From: A37T11 sp964546645 | GTDB lineage: Bacteria; Bacteroidota; Bacteroidia; Sphingobacteriales; Sphingobacteriaceae | Length of the DNA stretch: 33,056 nucleotides | Reading direction: 5' to 3' | Assembly: GCA_964546645.1 (NCBI GenBank) | Contig: CAZJKM010000024.1 | Span: forward strand, 1-33,056 | Part shown: positions 1 through 8,660 of the stretch, piece after piece | Position numbering within the stretch: position 1 is the stretch's first letter | Layout of the letters: each line of letters opens with the position of its first letter | Translations under genes and position numbers: made by a program | The notes under the pieces: generated by a model | The model's input: only the letters and a program-made list of their open reading frames with translations | The model's database searches: none | Told to the model about the DNA's origin: nothing

Positions 1-1946
1 TATCTTTACAGTGAAAAAGAGGAGGTGCGTGGGGAGGCATTGCAGGCCGGTGCGAAGATGCTTCAGGATATGCCGGCCGGCTTTTCGCTTGGGGGACGGG
101 ACTTGTTTCACAGCAAAGGATGGGAAGAATTCATACAGCATGCGCGGCAGCGTAGCGTCTCTGTTTCGGATACGCGGAGCTCGCTCTTTTTTGATTACGG
201 CACCCTGATCCTCCGGTCGGGGACGAAGGAGAAGGAACGCGCTGCATTAGTGNNNNNNNNNNGAATCATGGTCAGCCGGATGAGCTTGGGCTGGCATTTT
301 ATGCGAAAGGACGCGAGTTCTCCTTTGATCCCGGCTATTATAACACGCATTTCCGGTTTGGCTTTACGACGACAACGGTAGCTCACAATCTATTGGCAGT
401 CAACAGGAAAAATCAACTGAGAATGCCTTCTTCCGGTGCGGATCTCCAAACCTGGACAGACGGGAATGTCCTACGTTCAGTAGCTTTGGATAATCCCCAG
501 GCGTATGCCGATGAACAGGTAGAAGAATACAAGCGCCGCGTGGCATTGATCGACTTGTCAGATGACGAGAGCTATATTATTGATAACTTTTGGGCACGTG
601 GCGGCCGGGAATATGATTATAGCCTCCACGGTATCATGAAAGGGGAGTTTCAGCTGCTTCCGGGTTCCGGAACCGTGCTGAAAAAAAGCCGTAACGGTTC
701 TGTGTTGAACGAAGCGGTGGATTATGCGGCTGAGCTGGATCCGAACGGCCGCGTTGCGTCATTTGCCGATAAGCCTTTTTACTATGCACCGCCGGGAGCA
801 GGTTACGGATTTTTAAGCCGCCCTTCTTTTTATACCCTGACCGGGCCGGCACGCCTGCTGTGGTCTGCTACAGATGGCACCGGCCACCGGATGTACGTCT
901 CACATTTTGCTCCGCCATCCGCCCAACTCATTACGGCTGCCAGCCCGGCACTGAATGAACGGGTCCGTACCACCTATGCGTTGTCAAACGTGAAGGCAGC
1001 TACAGTGGACAGGGTACGGTTCACATCGGTTATCCTGCCAACGAAGGGAGATAATAAGCTGCTGGATGTGCAGCAATTATTGCCAGCGGACAGCACTCAG
1101 GAAGCTTTTGCCTTACGGCTTATGCTGGATAAACCCTCCGGCCGGGGCATCCGTGAGCATCTGTACATGGCATCCCATACGGTGACACCTGGCGTATCTT
1201 TTGATACCGGAATTTCTTTTTCGGGAGAGGAAGGTTTTTTGGGATTGGATGCGGCCGGTAGGGTCATGTCGGCGTCGCTGACCGGTATCGGTTATATCCA
1301 TAGACCTCATTTTAAATTTACCGTTGTCCCGCTGTTCGATGAACCCCTGAAAATTCTGGAGGTGAAGGAACAACCGTTACGGGTTTTGGTCAATGCGCCT
1401 GTAATAATAACCAAACAGCTGGCGGGCAGCGTGGTGCGGCTGAATAAGCCGGGGCTGGCCAGGCCCTTTGTGTTACGGGTGAACGGGAGTGAGGCTGCCG
1501 GCAATAACAGCTGGCTGACACTGGATGCCTCGGGTAATGTGCATGCCATCGGAACGGTAAAAAGTTACGATCAGAAAACAAAGAGTCTGACCACTGATGC
1601 CCCATTGCCGCATGCACGTCCTTATTTGTACCGGTATGATGACCAGACCGGCATGCCCGGTGGTGGAAGCCCGCAAACGGACTATAATGGTGCCTACAAT
1701 GGCTTCTGGCTGGTGACTGCTGATGGAAGGGAGCAGCACGTGATGATCAAAAGCCTGGCCGATAGCCGTACCCGGATTTTACTGGGCCATAACACGCCTT
1801 TGGGATGGAAGGCCGGTGATCCGTTTGAAATACGATTATTAGCCCCCGGTGACTTACTGGAAGTACCTGTCTGGGCACAGGCCGAACGCGGATCAGACGG
1901 GACATGGCAGCTTAGCGGCCCCGCCAGGGCTGCGATAACGGAATAA
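1..1946 (+). CDS. Heparinase II/III-like polysaccharide lyase, C-terminal part (upstream paralogue; 5' end outside window, interrupted by assembly gap)
   Basis: This is the C-terminal ~650 residues of a secreted heparinase II/III-like protein, a probable eliminative or uronate-type polysaccharide lyase. Frame 1 is open from base 1 and collinear with residues ~425-515 of the downstream paralogue at 1985-5227. After the 10-N run the same protein continues in frame 3 from base 264 to the TAA at 1944-1946. Motifs include the heparinase-fold NHGQPDELGL segment just after the gap, the VAHN motif near 378-395 and DYDYSLHG near 613-636. The frame change is best explained by the N placeholder being the wrong length, so I treat this as one intact gene and not a pseudogene. 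A start at 393 would remove the conserved heparinase core and should not be used. The downstream paralogue begins 38 bases later, so the pair is probably co-transcribed. Substrate is unknown. Confidence 0.85.
253..262. other. Assembly gap (10 N) inside a coding region
   Basis: Ten Ns sit between the Val codon at 250-252 and G263. In the downstream paralogue the matching interval, 3524-3540, is 17 bases (encoding RFGPT and part of the next Leu codon). The reading frame is restored only if the true gap length is 2 modulo 3, so 10 is not the real size. Confidence 0.95.
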
Positions 1947-1984
1947 GTACTCCATATATAAACAGATAAAAAATACGTATCGTT

Positions 1985-4900
1985 ATGAAACTGCTCCTGT
2001 TTCTTACTATATGGTTCACACAGACCCTATCACCTACTGATTCGGCCGTCAGAACCGCCATTGAGTTTCAGAAAATACCGCGGGTGACCGTGCCGGAACG
2101 TCCCTTTCTTTTTGTCAACAAGGAAGAAATTGCACTTGCCCGCAAGCGTGCTGAAACGGAAGATTGGGCAAAAGACCTGAAAAGCAAGTACCTGAAAATA
2201 GCAGATACCTGGCTTAACCGTGATTACAATTTTATAAAAAAGGTCATTCCTCCGGAAGGATCGATATACACGTATCATCGCGGATTGGACCTTGATCCGG
2301 TAGAACAAAAGAAGATGAGATGGCGGGGCTGGGAGGATCCACGCCATGTGGAAGCCGCTAACGGCATTGTATACCCGAATACAACGCATCCTGATGATGG
2401 ATATGGCTGGTCCGATCCGAAAAGTAGAAAGAAATACTATTTTGTGGCGCTTGCCAACGGTATGACTATCAATCAGCTGGAAACAGCGGATTTGCCTGCG
2501 CTGGTGAATGCTTATCTGCTTACCGGTAAGGAAGCGTATGCCGAACGTGCTTTATGGATACTGGATGCGATCGCTGCCATTTATCCCAGGGCCTATGAAG
2601 GGCCGATCGATTATCCGCACAATGGGCCAGGTATACCGGACGGAGGACGATTGCAACAGCCGTATTATCAGGCTGCAAAAGCGCTGATGAAATACGGGTA
2701 TTTTACGGAAGTGCTTTCCATGAGTGCCCATGCTGCTAAACCATCCCTTTCCAATGCAGGTTATACCATGCTCCGTAATATTGAACTGAACATGCTGATG
2801 AACGGGGCTGACTATTGCCTGCGTATGGCAAAATCGGGACGGGGAGCCAGTTATGAGCTGAACAACGGCAATATTGATTATAACCGGGCTCCGTTGTTTG
2901 TAGGAGCGTTGTTGGGTATTCCCGAGTGGGTAGAGTGGGCGCTTAACGGACCATTGGGGTTTCGTTATGCGGTAACCAATACGATTGATATTAATGGCCG
3001 GTACTTTGAATCAAGTCCTATTTATGCCGATCATACCCGGTATTTATTGCTTTCAACGGCTCAGCTTCTCAGGCGGCTGCGGCTGCCGGCCTATCCGAAT
3101 GGGTATGAAGCGTTTGATGATGCCCGGTTCGCACAGTTTGCACTGGATTTTTTCACGGGTATACAGGTCGCCGGCCGTCTGCCGCTTTTTGGGGATTCAC
3201 GGACCGATATAGTGATACACAACGATGGACGCATCTTTGACGGCAACACGTTGCTGGCGGCCCATCAGTTTTATCGTTATACTACAAAGAAAGAAGTGCG
3301 CGACGCCGCATTGCAGCGGGGAGCGCAAATGCTGCAGGACATGCCTGCCGGTTATCATCCGGGTGAGGAGAACCTGTTCCGTCTGTACGGTTGGGAAGAG
3401 TTTACCGCACAGGCCCGGTTGGCGACCTATGCACTGCCCGAAACACGCAGTACATTATTCTTTGATTATGGTACACTGATCTTACGTTCCGGTGAAAGGG
3501 AAAAAGAACGCGCGGCCCTGGTTCGTTTCGGACCTACCCTGAACCACGGTCAGGCAGATGAATTGGGATTGGGTTTCTATGCAAAAGGCCGGGAATTTTC
3601 AGCCGATCCCGGGCATTATAATACCCATCTTCGTTTCGGTTATACGGCGACGACCGTGGCGCATAATATATTGGTGGTAAACCGGACGAACCAGTTGAAA
3701 GAACCGTCCCCGGGGGGCGACCTGCAAACATGGACGGATGGAAAAGTCATGCGTTCGGCCGCTGTGAATGATCCGCAGGTGTACACGGAACAGGGGGTTA
3801 AGCTGTATAAGCGCCGGGTGGCATTGATTGACCTTTCTGCAGACGATAGTTATATCGTGGATAATTTCTGGGCACAGGGGGGGACTGATTACGATTACAG
3901 CCTGCATGGTGTGATGAATGGAAAACTACAGGTGCTTAATACCGCTCAGACCGTTTTGAAGGAGACACGCTCCGGTTCCGTACTCAGTCCGGATATTGAT
4001 CATGCTGCTAAGCTGGATCGTAATTACCGGGTGACTTCTTATCCGGACGCACCTTTCTATTTTGCCCCGTTGGGGGCAGGCTATGGCTTCCTGACCCAAC
4101 CGGCATTTTATACGTTGAACGGACCCGCACAGCTGAACTGGTCGGCTACCGATAAAACCGGTCACCAGTTGTATGTTTCCCATTTTGCACCTCCGTCAGC
4201 ACAACTCATTACGGCACAGTCACCGAAATTAATTGGGCTGGATGCGACCTATGCACTGTCACGCATCCGCGTGCCGGCTACGGAAACGGTACGGTTCACG
4301 TCGGTCATTCTGCCGACGGAGGGAGAAAATAAGCTGGAAAAGGTGCAGCAGATGCAGCCATCTGACGGCTCTTCGCCGGCGTTTGCGCTGCGCCTTATCC
4401 CTGCTTCAACCGTGACCTCCGCTATACGTGAACACGTATATATCGCATCTGATAAGATGACCGGAACAATAACCTTTGATACCGGCCTCTCGTTCTCAGG
4501 TGAAGAAGGTTTTTTGGGCCTGGATGCTTCCGGTAAAGTGATAATGGTTTCTTTAACAGGGGAGGGCCATATCAGTAAGGATGGTTTTAACTTTGTGACG
4601 CAATCCTTGTTTGCAGCGCCGTTGAAAATCCTGCAGGTGAAAAGCCAGCCGTTACGTATCCTGGTAGATGCGCCGGAGGAGCAGACCAAACAGTTAATAG
4701 GGAATATGATACGGCTGAATAAGGCTGCACTGGCCCGGCCTTTTGTATTACGGGTAAACAAAAGCGAACGTGCGGGGCAGCACAGCTGGCTTACGCTGGA
4801 TGCTTCCTCCAATGTGCACGCCATCGGAATGGTGATGAGTTATGACCGGCAAACACACAGCCTGATCACCGACGCCCCATTACCACATGCCCGCCCTTAT

Positions 4901-5227
4901 TTGTTTAACTACGATGATGAAACCGGTATGCCACTGGGTGCAACTGCCCGGGCTGATTATAATGGAGGATACAATGGGTTCTGGCTGGTAACAGTTAGTC
5001 CCGACGGGCAAGAACGACATGCTGAGATTAAAAATATGACCGAAAAACGTACACGGATTCTGCTGAACGGTCCTGGGTCGCATACTCCGGAGGCAGGACA
5101 CCGGTTTGAGATACGGTTACTGGCACCGGGAGATGAGCTGGAAATACCGGTATGGGGGGAGGCCCGACGCGGGTCAGATGGTCAATGGCAGATCGGTGGC
5201 CCGGCCCGTGCTTCCGTCAGGGAGTAA
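1985..5227 (+). CDS. Heparinase II/III-like polysaccharide lyase, 1080 aa (downstream paralogue)
   Basis: A probable secreted polysaccharide lyase. The N-terminal ~20 residues look like a signal peptide (MKLLLFLTIWF...). Residues ~35-90 contain the PFLFVNKEEIALARKRAE motif that opens many alginate-lyase/heparinase-like proteins. An alpha/alpha-toroid region follows to about residue 480, with the SPIYADHTRYLL segment (Tyr347, His350) as the likely catalytic Tyr/His neighbourhood. The heparinase II/III beta-sandwich core begins with NHGQADELGL (Asn520, His521) and continues through VAHN and DYDYSLHG. About 400 further C-terminal residues form beta-rich modules shared with the upstream copy. At 1080 aa it is much longer than typical 600-750 aa heparinase-like enzymes. 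It lies 38 bp after its paralogue and 117 bp before the aminotransferase. The fold family is clear. Whether it cleaves glycosaminoglycan, alginate or another uronate polymer cannot be told from sequence. Confidence 0.85.
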   Translation: MKLLLFLTIWFTQTLSPTDSAVRTAIEFQKIPRVTVPERPFLFVNKEEIALARKRAETEDWAKDLKSKYLKIADTWLNRDYNFIKKVIPPEGSIYTYHRGLDLDPVEQKKMRWRGWEDPRHVEAANGIVYPNTTHPDDGYGWSDPKSRKKYYFVALANGMTINQLETADLPALVNAYLLTGKEAYAERALWILDAIAAIYPRAYEGPIDYPHNGPGIPDGGRLQQPYYQAAKALMKYGYFTEVLSMSAHAAKPSLSNAGYTMLRNIELNMLMNGADYCLRMAKSGRGASYELNNGNIDYNRAPLFVGALLGIPEWVEWALNGPLGFRYAVTNTIDINGRYFESSPIYADHTRYLLLSTAQLLRRLRLPAYPNGYEAFDDARFAQFALDFFTGIQVAGRLPLFGDSRTDIVIHNDGRIFDGNTLLAAHQFYRYTTKKEVRDAALQRGAQMLQDMPAGYHPGEENLFRLYGWEEFTAQARLATYALPETRSTLFFDYGTLILRSGEREKERAALVRFGPTLNHGQADELGLGFYAKGREFSADPGHYNTHLRFGYTATTVAHNILVVNRTNQLKEPSPGGDLQTWTDGKVMRSAAVNDPQVYTEQGVKLYKRRVALIDLSADDSYIVDNFWAQGGTDYDYSLHGVMNGKLQVLNTAQTVLKETRSGSVLSPDIDHAAKLDRNYRVTSYPDAPFYFAPLGAGYGFLTQPAFYTLNGPAQLNWSATDKTGHQLYVSHFAPPSAQLITAQSPKLIGLDATYALSRIRVPATETVRFTSVILPTEGENKLEKVQQMQPSDGSSPAFALRLIPASTVTSAIREHVYIASDKMTGTITFDTGLSFSGEEGFLGLDASGKVIMVSLTGEGHISKDGFNFVTQSLFAAPLKILQVKSQPLRILVDAPEEQTKQLIGNMIRLNKAALARPFVLRVNKSERAGQHSWLTLDASSNVHAIGMVMSYDRQTHSLITDAPLPHARPYLFNYDDETGMPLGATARADYNGGYNGFWLVTVSPDGQERHAEIKNMTEKRTRILLNGPGSHTPEAGHRFEIRLLAPGDELEIPVWGEARRGSDGQWQIGGPARASVRE

Positions 5228-5235
5228 ATCGTATT

Positions 5236-5261
5236 TTTGTTTCCCGGATTGTTTATATTTG
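5236..5261 (+). promoter_or_regulatory. Candidate Bacteroidota promoter upstream of the aminotransferase
   Basis: TATATTTG at 5254-5261 matches the Bacteroidota -7 consensus TAnnTTTG exactly. A TTTG lies at 5236-5239, but the 14-base spacer is shorter than the usual ~17-20, so the upstream element is doubtful. The leader to the ATG at 5345 would be about 75 bases. It suggests that the aminotransferase can be transcribed separately from the lyase pair. Confidence 0.4.
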
Positions 5262-5344
5262 TATATGTAAAACCTGGCGGATACCCGTCGGGCAGGAAGA
5301 GTATGATACAGCTGAATTTTTAATTTCATTAACAGATAAGCGTT

Positions 5345-6706
5345 ATGATTACAAACAAATTAGATCGCCGTGCCTTCATGGGCAAAGTCGGCTACGGCAC
5401 ACTGGCCGCTATGGCGGCGATGTCCACCCCTTCGTATGCGGATATTTTTTCGAGGGATGCGGGCAAACTGGCGATATTAGGCGGAAAACCGGTGAGGGCA
5501 GATAAGAAGTGGCCCCGCTGGCCATCACCCAGTCCGCAGATCGAAGAGAAGGTACTGGAAACCACACGTAGTGGCATCTGGTGTCGCATCCAGTCGAGAA
5601 CCGGCACGGTACCGACATTTGAACAGGCGTATGCTAAGTTGTTGAATACGGAGTATTGCGTAGCAACCGGTTCGGGTACACAGGCCCTGAATACCTGTAT
5701 GGAAGCCCTGGGGCTTGGTCCGGGGGACGAGGTGATCACGTCCCCTTATACGGATTTCGGGACGATTTCGGCTATTTTAACGAGCCGTGCGTTACCAGTG
5801 CTGGCGGACCTGGATCCGGAGACGTATCACATAGACCCGGATGATGTAGAGCGACGTATCACCCCGAGAACCAGGGCTATTATGCCGGTACATATGATGG
5901 GGCAGCCGTGTAACATGGACCGGATCATGGAAATTGCGCGGAAGCATAACCTGAAAGTGATTGAGGATTCCTGCCAGGCGCAACAGGCGATCTACCGTGG
6001 TAAGAACGTTGGTGCCATCGGTGACTTGGGATGTTTCAGTTTCCAAAGTAGCAAGGTGATGCCGTGCGGGGAAGGGGGGGCTATTATCGGGAATGATTTT
6101 GACCTGATGGAGAAGTGTTTCACGGTACAGAACCACGGTACAGACCGGAAAGGGAAGCATGTGACGATTGGTCCTAAGTACCGGATGAACGAATTTGAGG
6201 CAGCGGTCTTGCTGGGTCAGATGGATACGATTGAGGAGCGTTTCCGTAAGCGCAATGAGAATGCGCGGTACCTGAACGAGCGGCTGAAGGATTTTCCGGG
6301 CCTGCGTCCCCAGAAGCTGTATGAGGGAACCGAAAGCGGCTCGTATTACCTGTATGCGATGTCATACAATAAAGAACATTTCAACGGGATCAGCCGGGAT
6401 CAGTTTTTGAAGGTTATGTCGGCGGAAGGGATCGGGCTGAGTCCGTATATTCCCAATGGTTTACACCGGGAAGCATGGATCGATCACATTGTAGGCCTGA
6501 AATCGTACAAGCAATTGTTCGGTGAAAAACGGCTGAAGGAATTCCGGGAAGGTATGGATTTGCCGAATTGCGACCGCGTCTGCAGCGAAATGGCGATGAT
6601 CTGGGCCTCCGGGCCGTTGTTGGCTGAAAAGGAAGACATGGATCAGGTGGTGGATGCGATTGAAAAAGTATACGCAAACCGGGATCAGCTGAAGGAGAAG
6701 GGATGA
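5345..6706 (+). CDS. DegT/DnrJ/EryC1/StrS-family PLP-dependent aminotransferase with Tat-like export signal
   Basis: A 453-aa fold-type I PLP enzyme. Members usually aminate nucleotide-linked keto-sugars or cyclitols. Visible hallmarks are the ATGSGTQAL substrate/PLP region (~107-115), the PLP-ring Asp in VIEDSC (Asp208), FSFQSSK with the putative Schiff-base Lys237, and GEGG at 242-245. The unusual part is the N-terminus: DRRAFMGKVGYGTLAAMAAM followed by a small-residue stretch, which resembles a twin-arginine signal (RRxF plus hydrophobic region). The family-like sequence starts only near residue 40 (LAILGGKPVR). The enzyme may therefore act in the periplasm, unlike classical cytoplasmic sugar aminotransferases. 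The substrate is unknown. The ATG at 5345 is kept because it includes the whole RR motif. It sits between the lyase pair and convergent minus-strand genes. Confidence 0.88.
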   Translation: MITNKLDRRAFMGKVGYGTLAAMAAMSTPSYADIFSRDAGKLAILGGKPVRADKKWPRWPSPSPQIEEKVLETTRSGIWCRIQSRTGTVPTFEQAYAKLLNTEYCVATGSGTQALNTCMEALGLGPGDEVITSPYTDFGTISAILTSRALPVLADLDPETYHIDPDDVERRITPRTRAIMPVHMMGQPCNMDRIMEIARKHNLKVIEDSCQAQQAIYRGKNVGAIGDLGCFSFQSSKVMPCGEGGAIIGNDFDLMEKCFTVQNHGTDRKGKHVTIGPKYRMNEFEAAVLLGQMDTIEERFRKRNENARYLNERLKDFPGLRPQKLYEGTESGSYYLYAMSYNKEHFNGISRDQFLKVMSAEGIGLSPYIPNGLHREAWIDHIVGLKSYKQLFGEKRLKEFREGMDLPNCDRVCSEMAMIWASGPLLAEKEDMDQVVDAIEKVYANRDQLKEKG

Positions 6707-6786
6707 TGAGGTAGCAGACAGCAGACACCGACTTGATATACCAGTTACATAGGCTAGATATTCCTTTTGATATTAATACTATACAT

Positions 6787-6805
6787 AAAGGGGTCGTGCC
6801 TTTTT
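6787..6805 (+). terminator. Weak candidate intrinsic terminator after the aminotransferase
   Basis: AAAGG at 6787-6791 can pair with CCTTT at 6799-6803 over a 7-base loop, and T residues continue to 6805. The stem is only 5 bp, so this is a weak call. It is placed plausibly, between the end of the plus-strand genes and the 3' end of the convergent gene ending at 6839. Confidence 0.25.
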
Positions 6806-6838
6806 GCTGCCGGAAATCAAGGGCAAACAATTATCGCA

Positions 6839-7327
6839 TCATTTCTTTTTGTCCATCATTTCCCGGATTATCGAGTCGTTGATCTTGGCGCCTTTCAGTT
6901 CAATAAGATCATTGGTGCCGAGCCGAAAGTCTGTTTTCGATAACTCTATTTTCTTGAGAATGGTACTGCGGGAAACTTTTCCTTGTGTCATAGCAATGAC
7001 ATCCTGATTGGTTACAACAGGTAATCTGTCTGCTGACTTCCGAAGCATACGCTCAACAACACTATCGTCTACTTTTGCCTCCTTCAGGGTGATGAGTGCT
7101 GCGCTGGTCAGATCAAATCCGGCATCGGAGGTTTTTATTTTTTCAATAATGATGTTCTTGCCTACTTTCGCTTGGGTGAGCGCGATGATATTTGCGTTGG
7201 TTAACGTTTCCTGTGCTGCAGCAGGAAGAGTGCTGTACAGAAAGAAAGCGATGAGCAGAAGCGCGTTTCCGGTCCGTAAATATTTTTTTGAATCAGAAAA
7301 CCGAATGGATATATTCATATGTGCCAT
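6839..7327 (-). CDS. Secreted small protein with two tandem ~53-aa repeats, function unknown
   Basis: A 162-aa protein I cannot assign to a named family. An alternative start is Met4 (ATG at 7318-7316). The N-terminus has a basic region, a hydrophobic stretch (ALLLIAFFLY) and a likely cleavage site near PAAAQ, so it is probably exported. The mature part is two copies of one unit: the first starts at LTNANIIALTQAKV and runs through DLTSAALITLKEAKVDDSVV, the second at VTNQDVIAMTQGKV and runs through LGTNDLIELKGAKINDSII. Each unit looks like a small bundle of three to four helices with alternating hydrophobic positions. Similar helical repeats occur in many envelope proteins of unknown role. It is convergent with the aminotransferase and co-directional with the DUF1080 gene 145 bp upstream. 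Confidence 0.75.
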   Translation of the reverse strand: MAHMNISIRFSDSKKYLRTGNALLLIAFFLYSTLPAAAQETLTNANIIALTQAKVGKNIIIEKIKTSDAGFDLTSAALITLKEAKVDDSVVERMLRKSADRLPVVTNQDVIAMTQGKVSRSTILKKIELSKTDFRLGTNDLIELKGAKINDSIIREMMDKKK

Positions 7328-7472
7328 CTTTATAAGAATTTTTGGTGAAATTACTTACTTTTTTCAAGTTGGACAAGCTACAGTTGTTTATTGTAGGGAC
7401 TGCCTGAATTCATGGGAGCTTTTAGCGGAAATAACTCCCTGACCGTGCTTAATGATCTGATAATGGATATGA

Positions 7473-8450
7473 TTATCTCGCCGGGGTAATCACCACTTTC
7501 CTGAATTCAACCGCTCCGTGATCTCCCTGGAAATAGATCGGCCCGGGAGCTCCTTCGTCACTGTCAATAGCACCACCGGTAATGCCCGGAATCTCCTGGT
7601 TGCTAATCACGGTTTTGCCATTGGCCACAACGGTGACCATCCGGCCGATGAGCGTGATTTCGTAGGTCTGCCAGGTATCGGGCCCTGAAGCTGCTATTTC
7701 ACTGGGTGTGAGGAAGCCATATACACCGCTGAACAGATGGCTGTTCGGATGCTCCTCCTTGGTGTTGTCGAAGATCTGCACCTCATATCGTCCCCGCAGG
7801 TAAATACCGCTGTTGCTGCCTTTGGGATACCGGAACTCCACGTACAGTTTAAAATCATCAAACTGCTGTTCAGACACCAGGTTAACACCCGACCCCGCAC
7901 TGGTCAGGATACCGTTTTTTACTACCCATTGGTTTTTGTCGCCCATGGGCTTCCAGCCCGTCAGGTCTTTCCCGTTGAACAGGTTGATGGGTTTGCCCCA
8001 TACCGGCGCTATCTGTCGTCGAAGCAGCGGAGCTTTCACACCTGTGTAGGGGTAGGCCCTGCCTTCGCTGGTGGTGATGGTACCGCTCAGGCCGTTGCTG
8101 GTCACGGTTCCTTCAATCAGAAAGTCCTTGTCTCCGCTATCCCACTGGGGTGGAATGGAAAAACGGAAGGAGCCGTTGTCAAAATGGATTTTGGCGATCG
8201 GGCGGGCACTGCCACCGGTTCCGACAAATCGTCCCACCAGCGTTCTGAAACCGGATTGTTCCACTTCCAGCCAGGAGGGGAAGATGCTTCCGCCCTGGTT
8301 CACCTGCAGATCCCAGCGGCCGATCAACGCCTTGGCTTCCGACTCGGGTTTGGACACAACCGCATGGGGGACATCCTGCGCAAAAAGAGCTGCGCCTGAT
8401 CCGGCCGTAAGCATAAGAAGGAAGCAGGGAAGAAAATACCTTGTGTACAT
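7473..8450 (-). CDS. Secreted 3-keto-disaccharide hydrolase domain (DUF1080) protein
   Basis: A 325-aa protein. The signal peptide is about MYTRYFLPCFLLMLTAGSG, ending near ALFAQ (residue ~25). Residues ~40-140 form a beta-rich N-terminal module (ALIGRWDLQV...) often seen before DUF1080. Residues ~155-325 are the DUF1080 beta-jelly-roll, recognised by LFNGKDLTGWK, NSGIYLRGRYEVQI and GPIYFQGDHGAVEFRKV. Members of this family act on 3-keto glycosides (hydrolysis or elimination/hydration after C3 oxidation by a dehydrogenase). That fits the Gfo/Idh and FAD oxidoreductases in the neighbouring operon, but the link is inference because this gene is on the opposite strand and separated by a tRNA and the ROK gene. 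The exact reaction and substrate are not readable from sequence. Confidence 0.85.
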   Translation of the reverse strand: MYTRYFLPCFLLMLTAGSGAALFAQDVPHAVVSKPESEAKALIGRWDLQVNQGGSIFPSWLEVEQSGFRTLVGRFVGTGGSARPIAKIHFDNGSFRFSIPPQWDSGDKDFLIEGTVTSNGLSGTITTSEGRAYPYTGVKAPLLRRQIAPVWGKPINLFNGKDLTGWKPMGDKNQWVVKNGILTSAGSGVNLVSEQQFDDFKLYVEFRYPKGSNSGIYLRGRYEVQIFDNTKEEHPNSHLFSGVYGFLTPSEIAASGPDTWQTYEITLIGRMVTVVANGKTVISNQEIPGITGGAIDSDEGAPGPIYFQGDHGAVEFRKVVITPAR

Positions 8451-8514
8451 ATGTGTGATGATAAATGATAATAATGGCGAAAGATAAGACTATTAAGAAT
8501 AAAGTTTATGAAAG

Positions 8515-8587
8515 AGCCGACGACGGGATTCGAACCTGCGACCTACGCGTTACGAGTGCGTTGCTCTACCAGCTGAGCTACATCGGC
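8515..8587 (-). tRNA. tRNA-Thr(CGT)
   Basis: A 73-base cloverleaf on the minus strand. The acceptor stem GCCGATG pairs with CGTCGGC (one T-G wobble). The D arm contains AGCTGGTAGA, the anticodon loop is CTCGTAA (anticodon CGT, decoding ACG), and the T loop is TTCGAAT. The discriminator base is T and no CCA is encoded. The anticodon stem has an A-C mismatch at its loop-closing pair (positions 31-39), and the T stem has one A-C mismatch. Confidence 0.95.
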
Positions 8588-8660
8588 TTGTTGGGTAAAT
8601 ACGGTGCTAAATTAATGGTTTTTCCTGAAAGTTGTATAGGACAATCATGAAATTTCCGGA

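Noticed and set aside
393..1946. A separate 517-aa gene starting at 393
   Set aside because: The ATG lies inside the heparinase core. The sequence from 264 onwards is collinear with the paralogue, and the upstream break is the N gap.
4249..4824. 191-aa minus-strand open frame
   Set aside because: It lies wholly antisense to the lyase gene, with low-complexity basic/Ser-rich translation and no motif.
7361..7441. Hairpins as terminator of the DUF1080 gene (GGGAG...CTCCC, CTACA...TGTAG)
   Set aside because: The stems are only 5 bp with loops of 9-16 bases and no following T tract in the right orientation.
7737..8399. 220-aa plus-strand open frame
   Set aside because: It is antisense to the DUF1080 protein, whose signal peptide and domain motifs are clear.
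8515..8587. tRNA-Thr as an integration (att) site for a genomic island
   Set aside because: I found no second partial copy of the tRNA 3' end and no integrase in the window.
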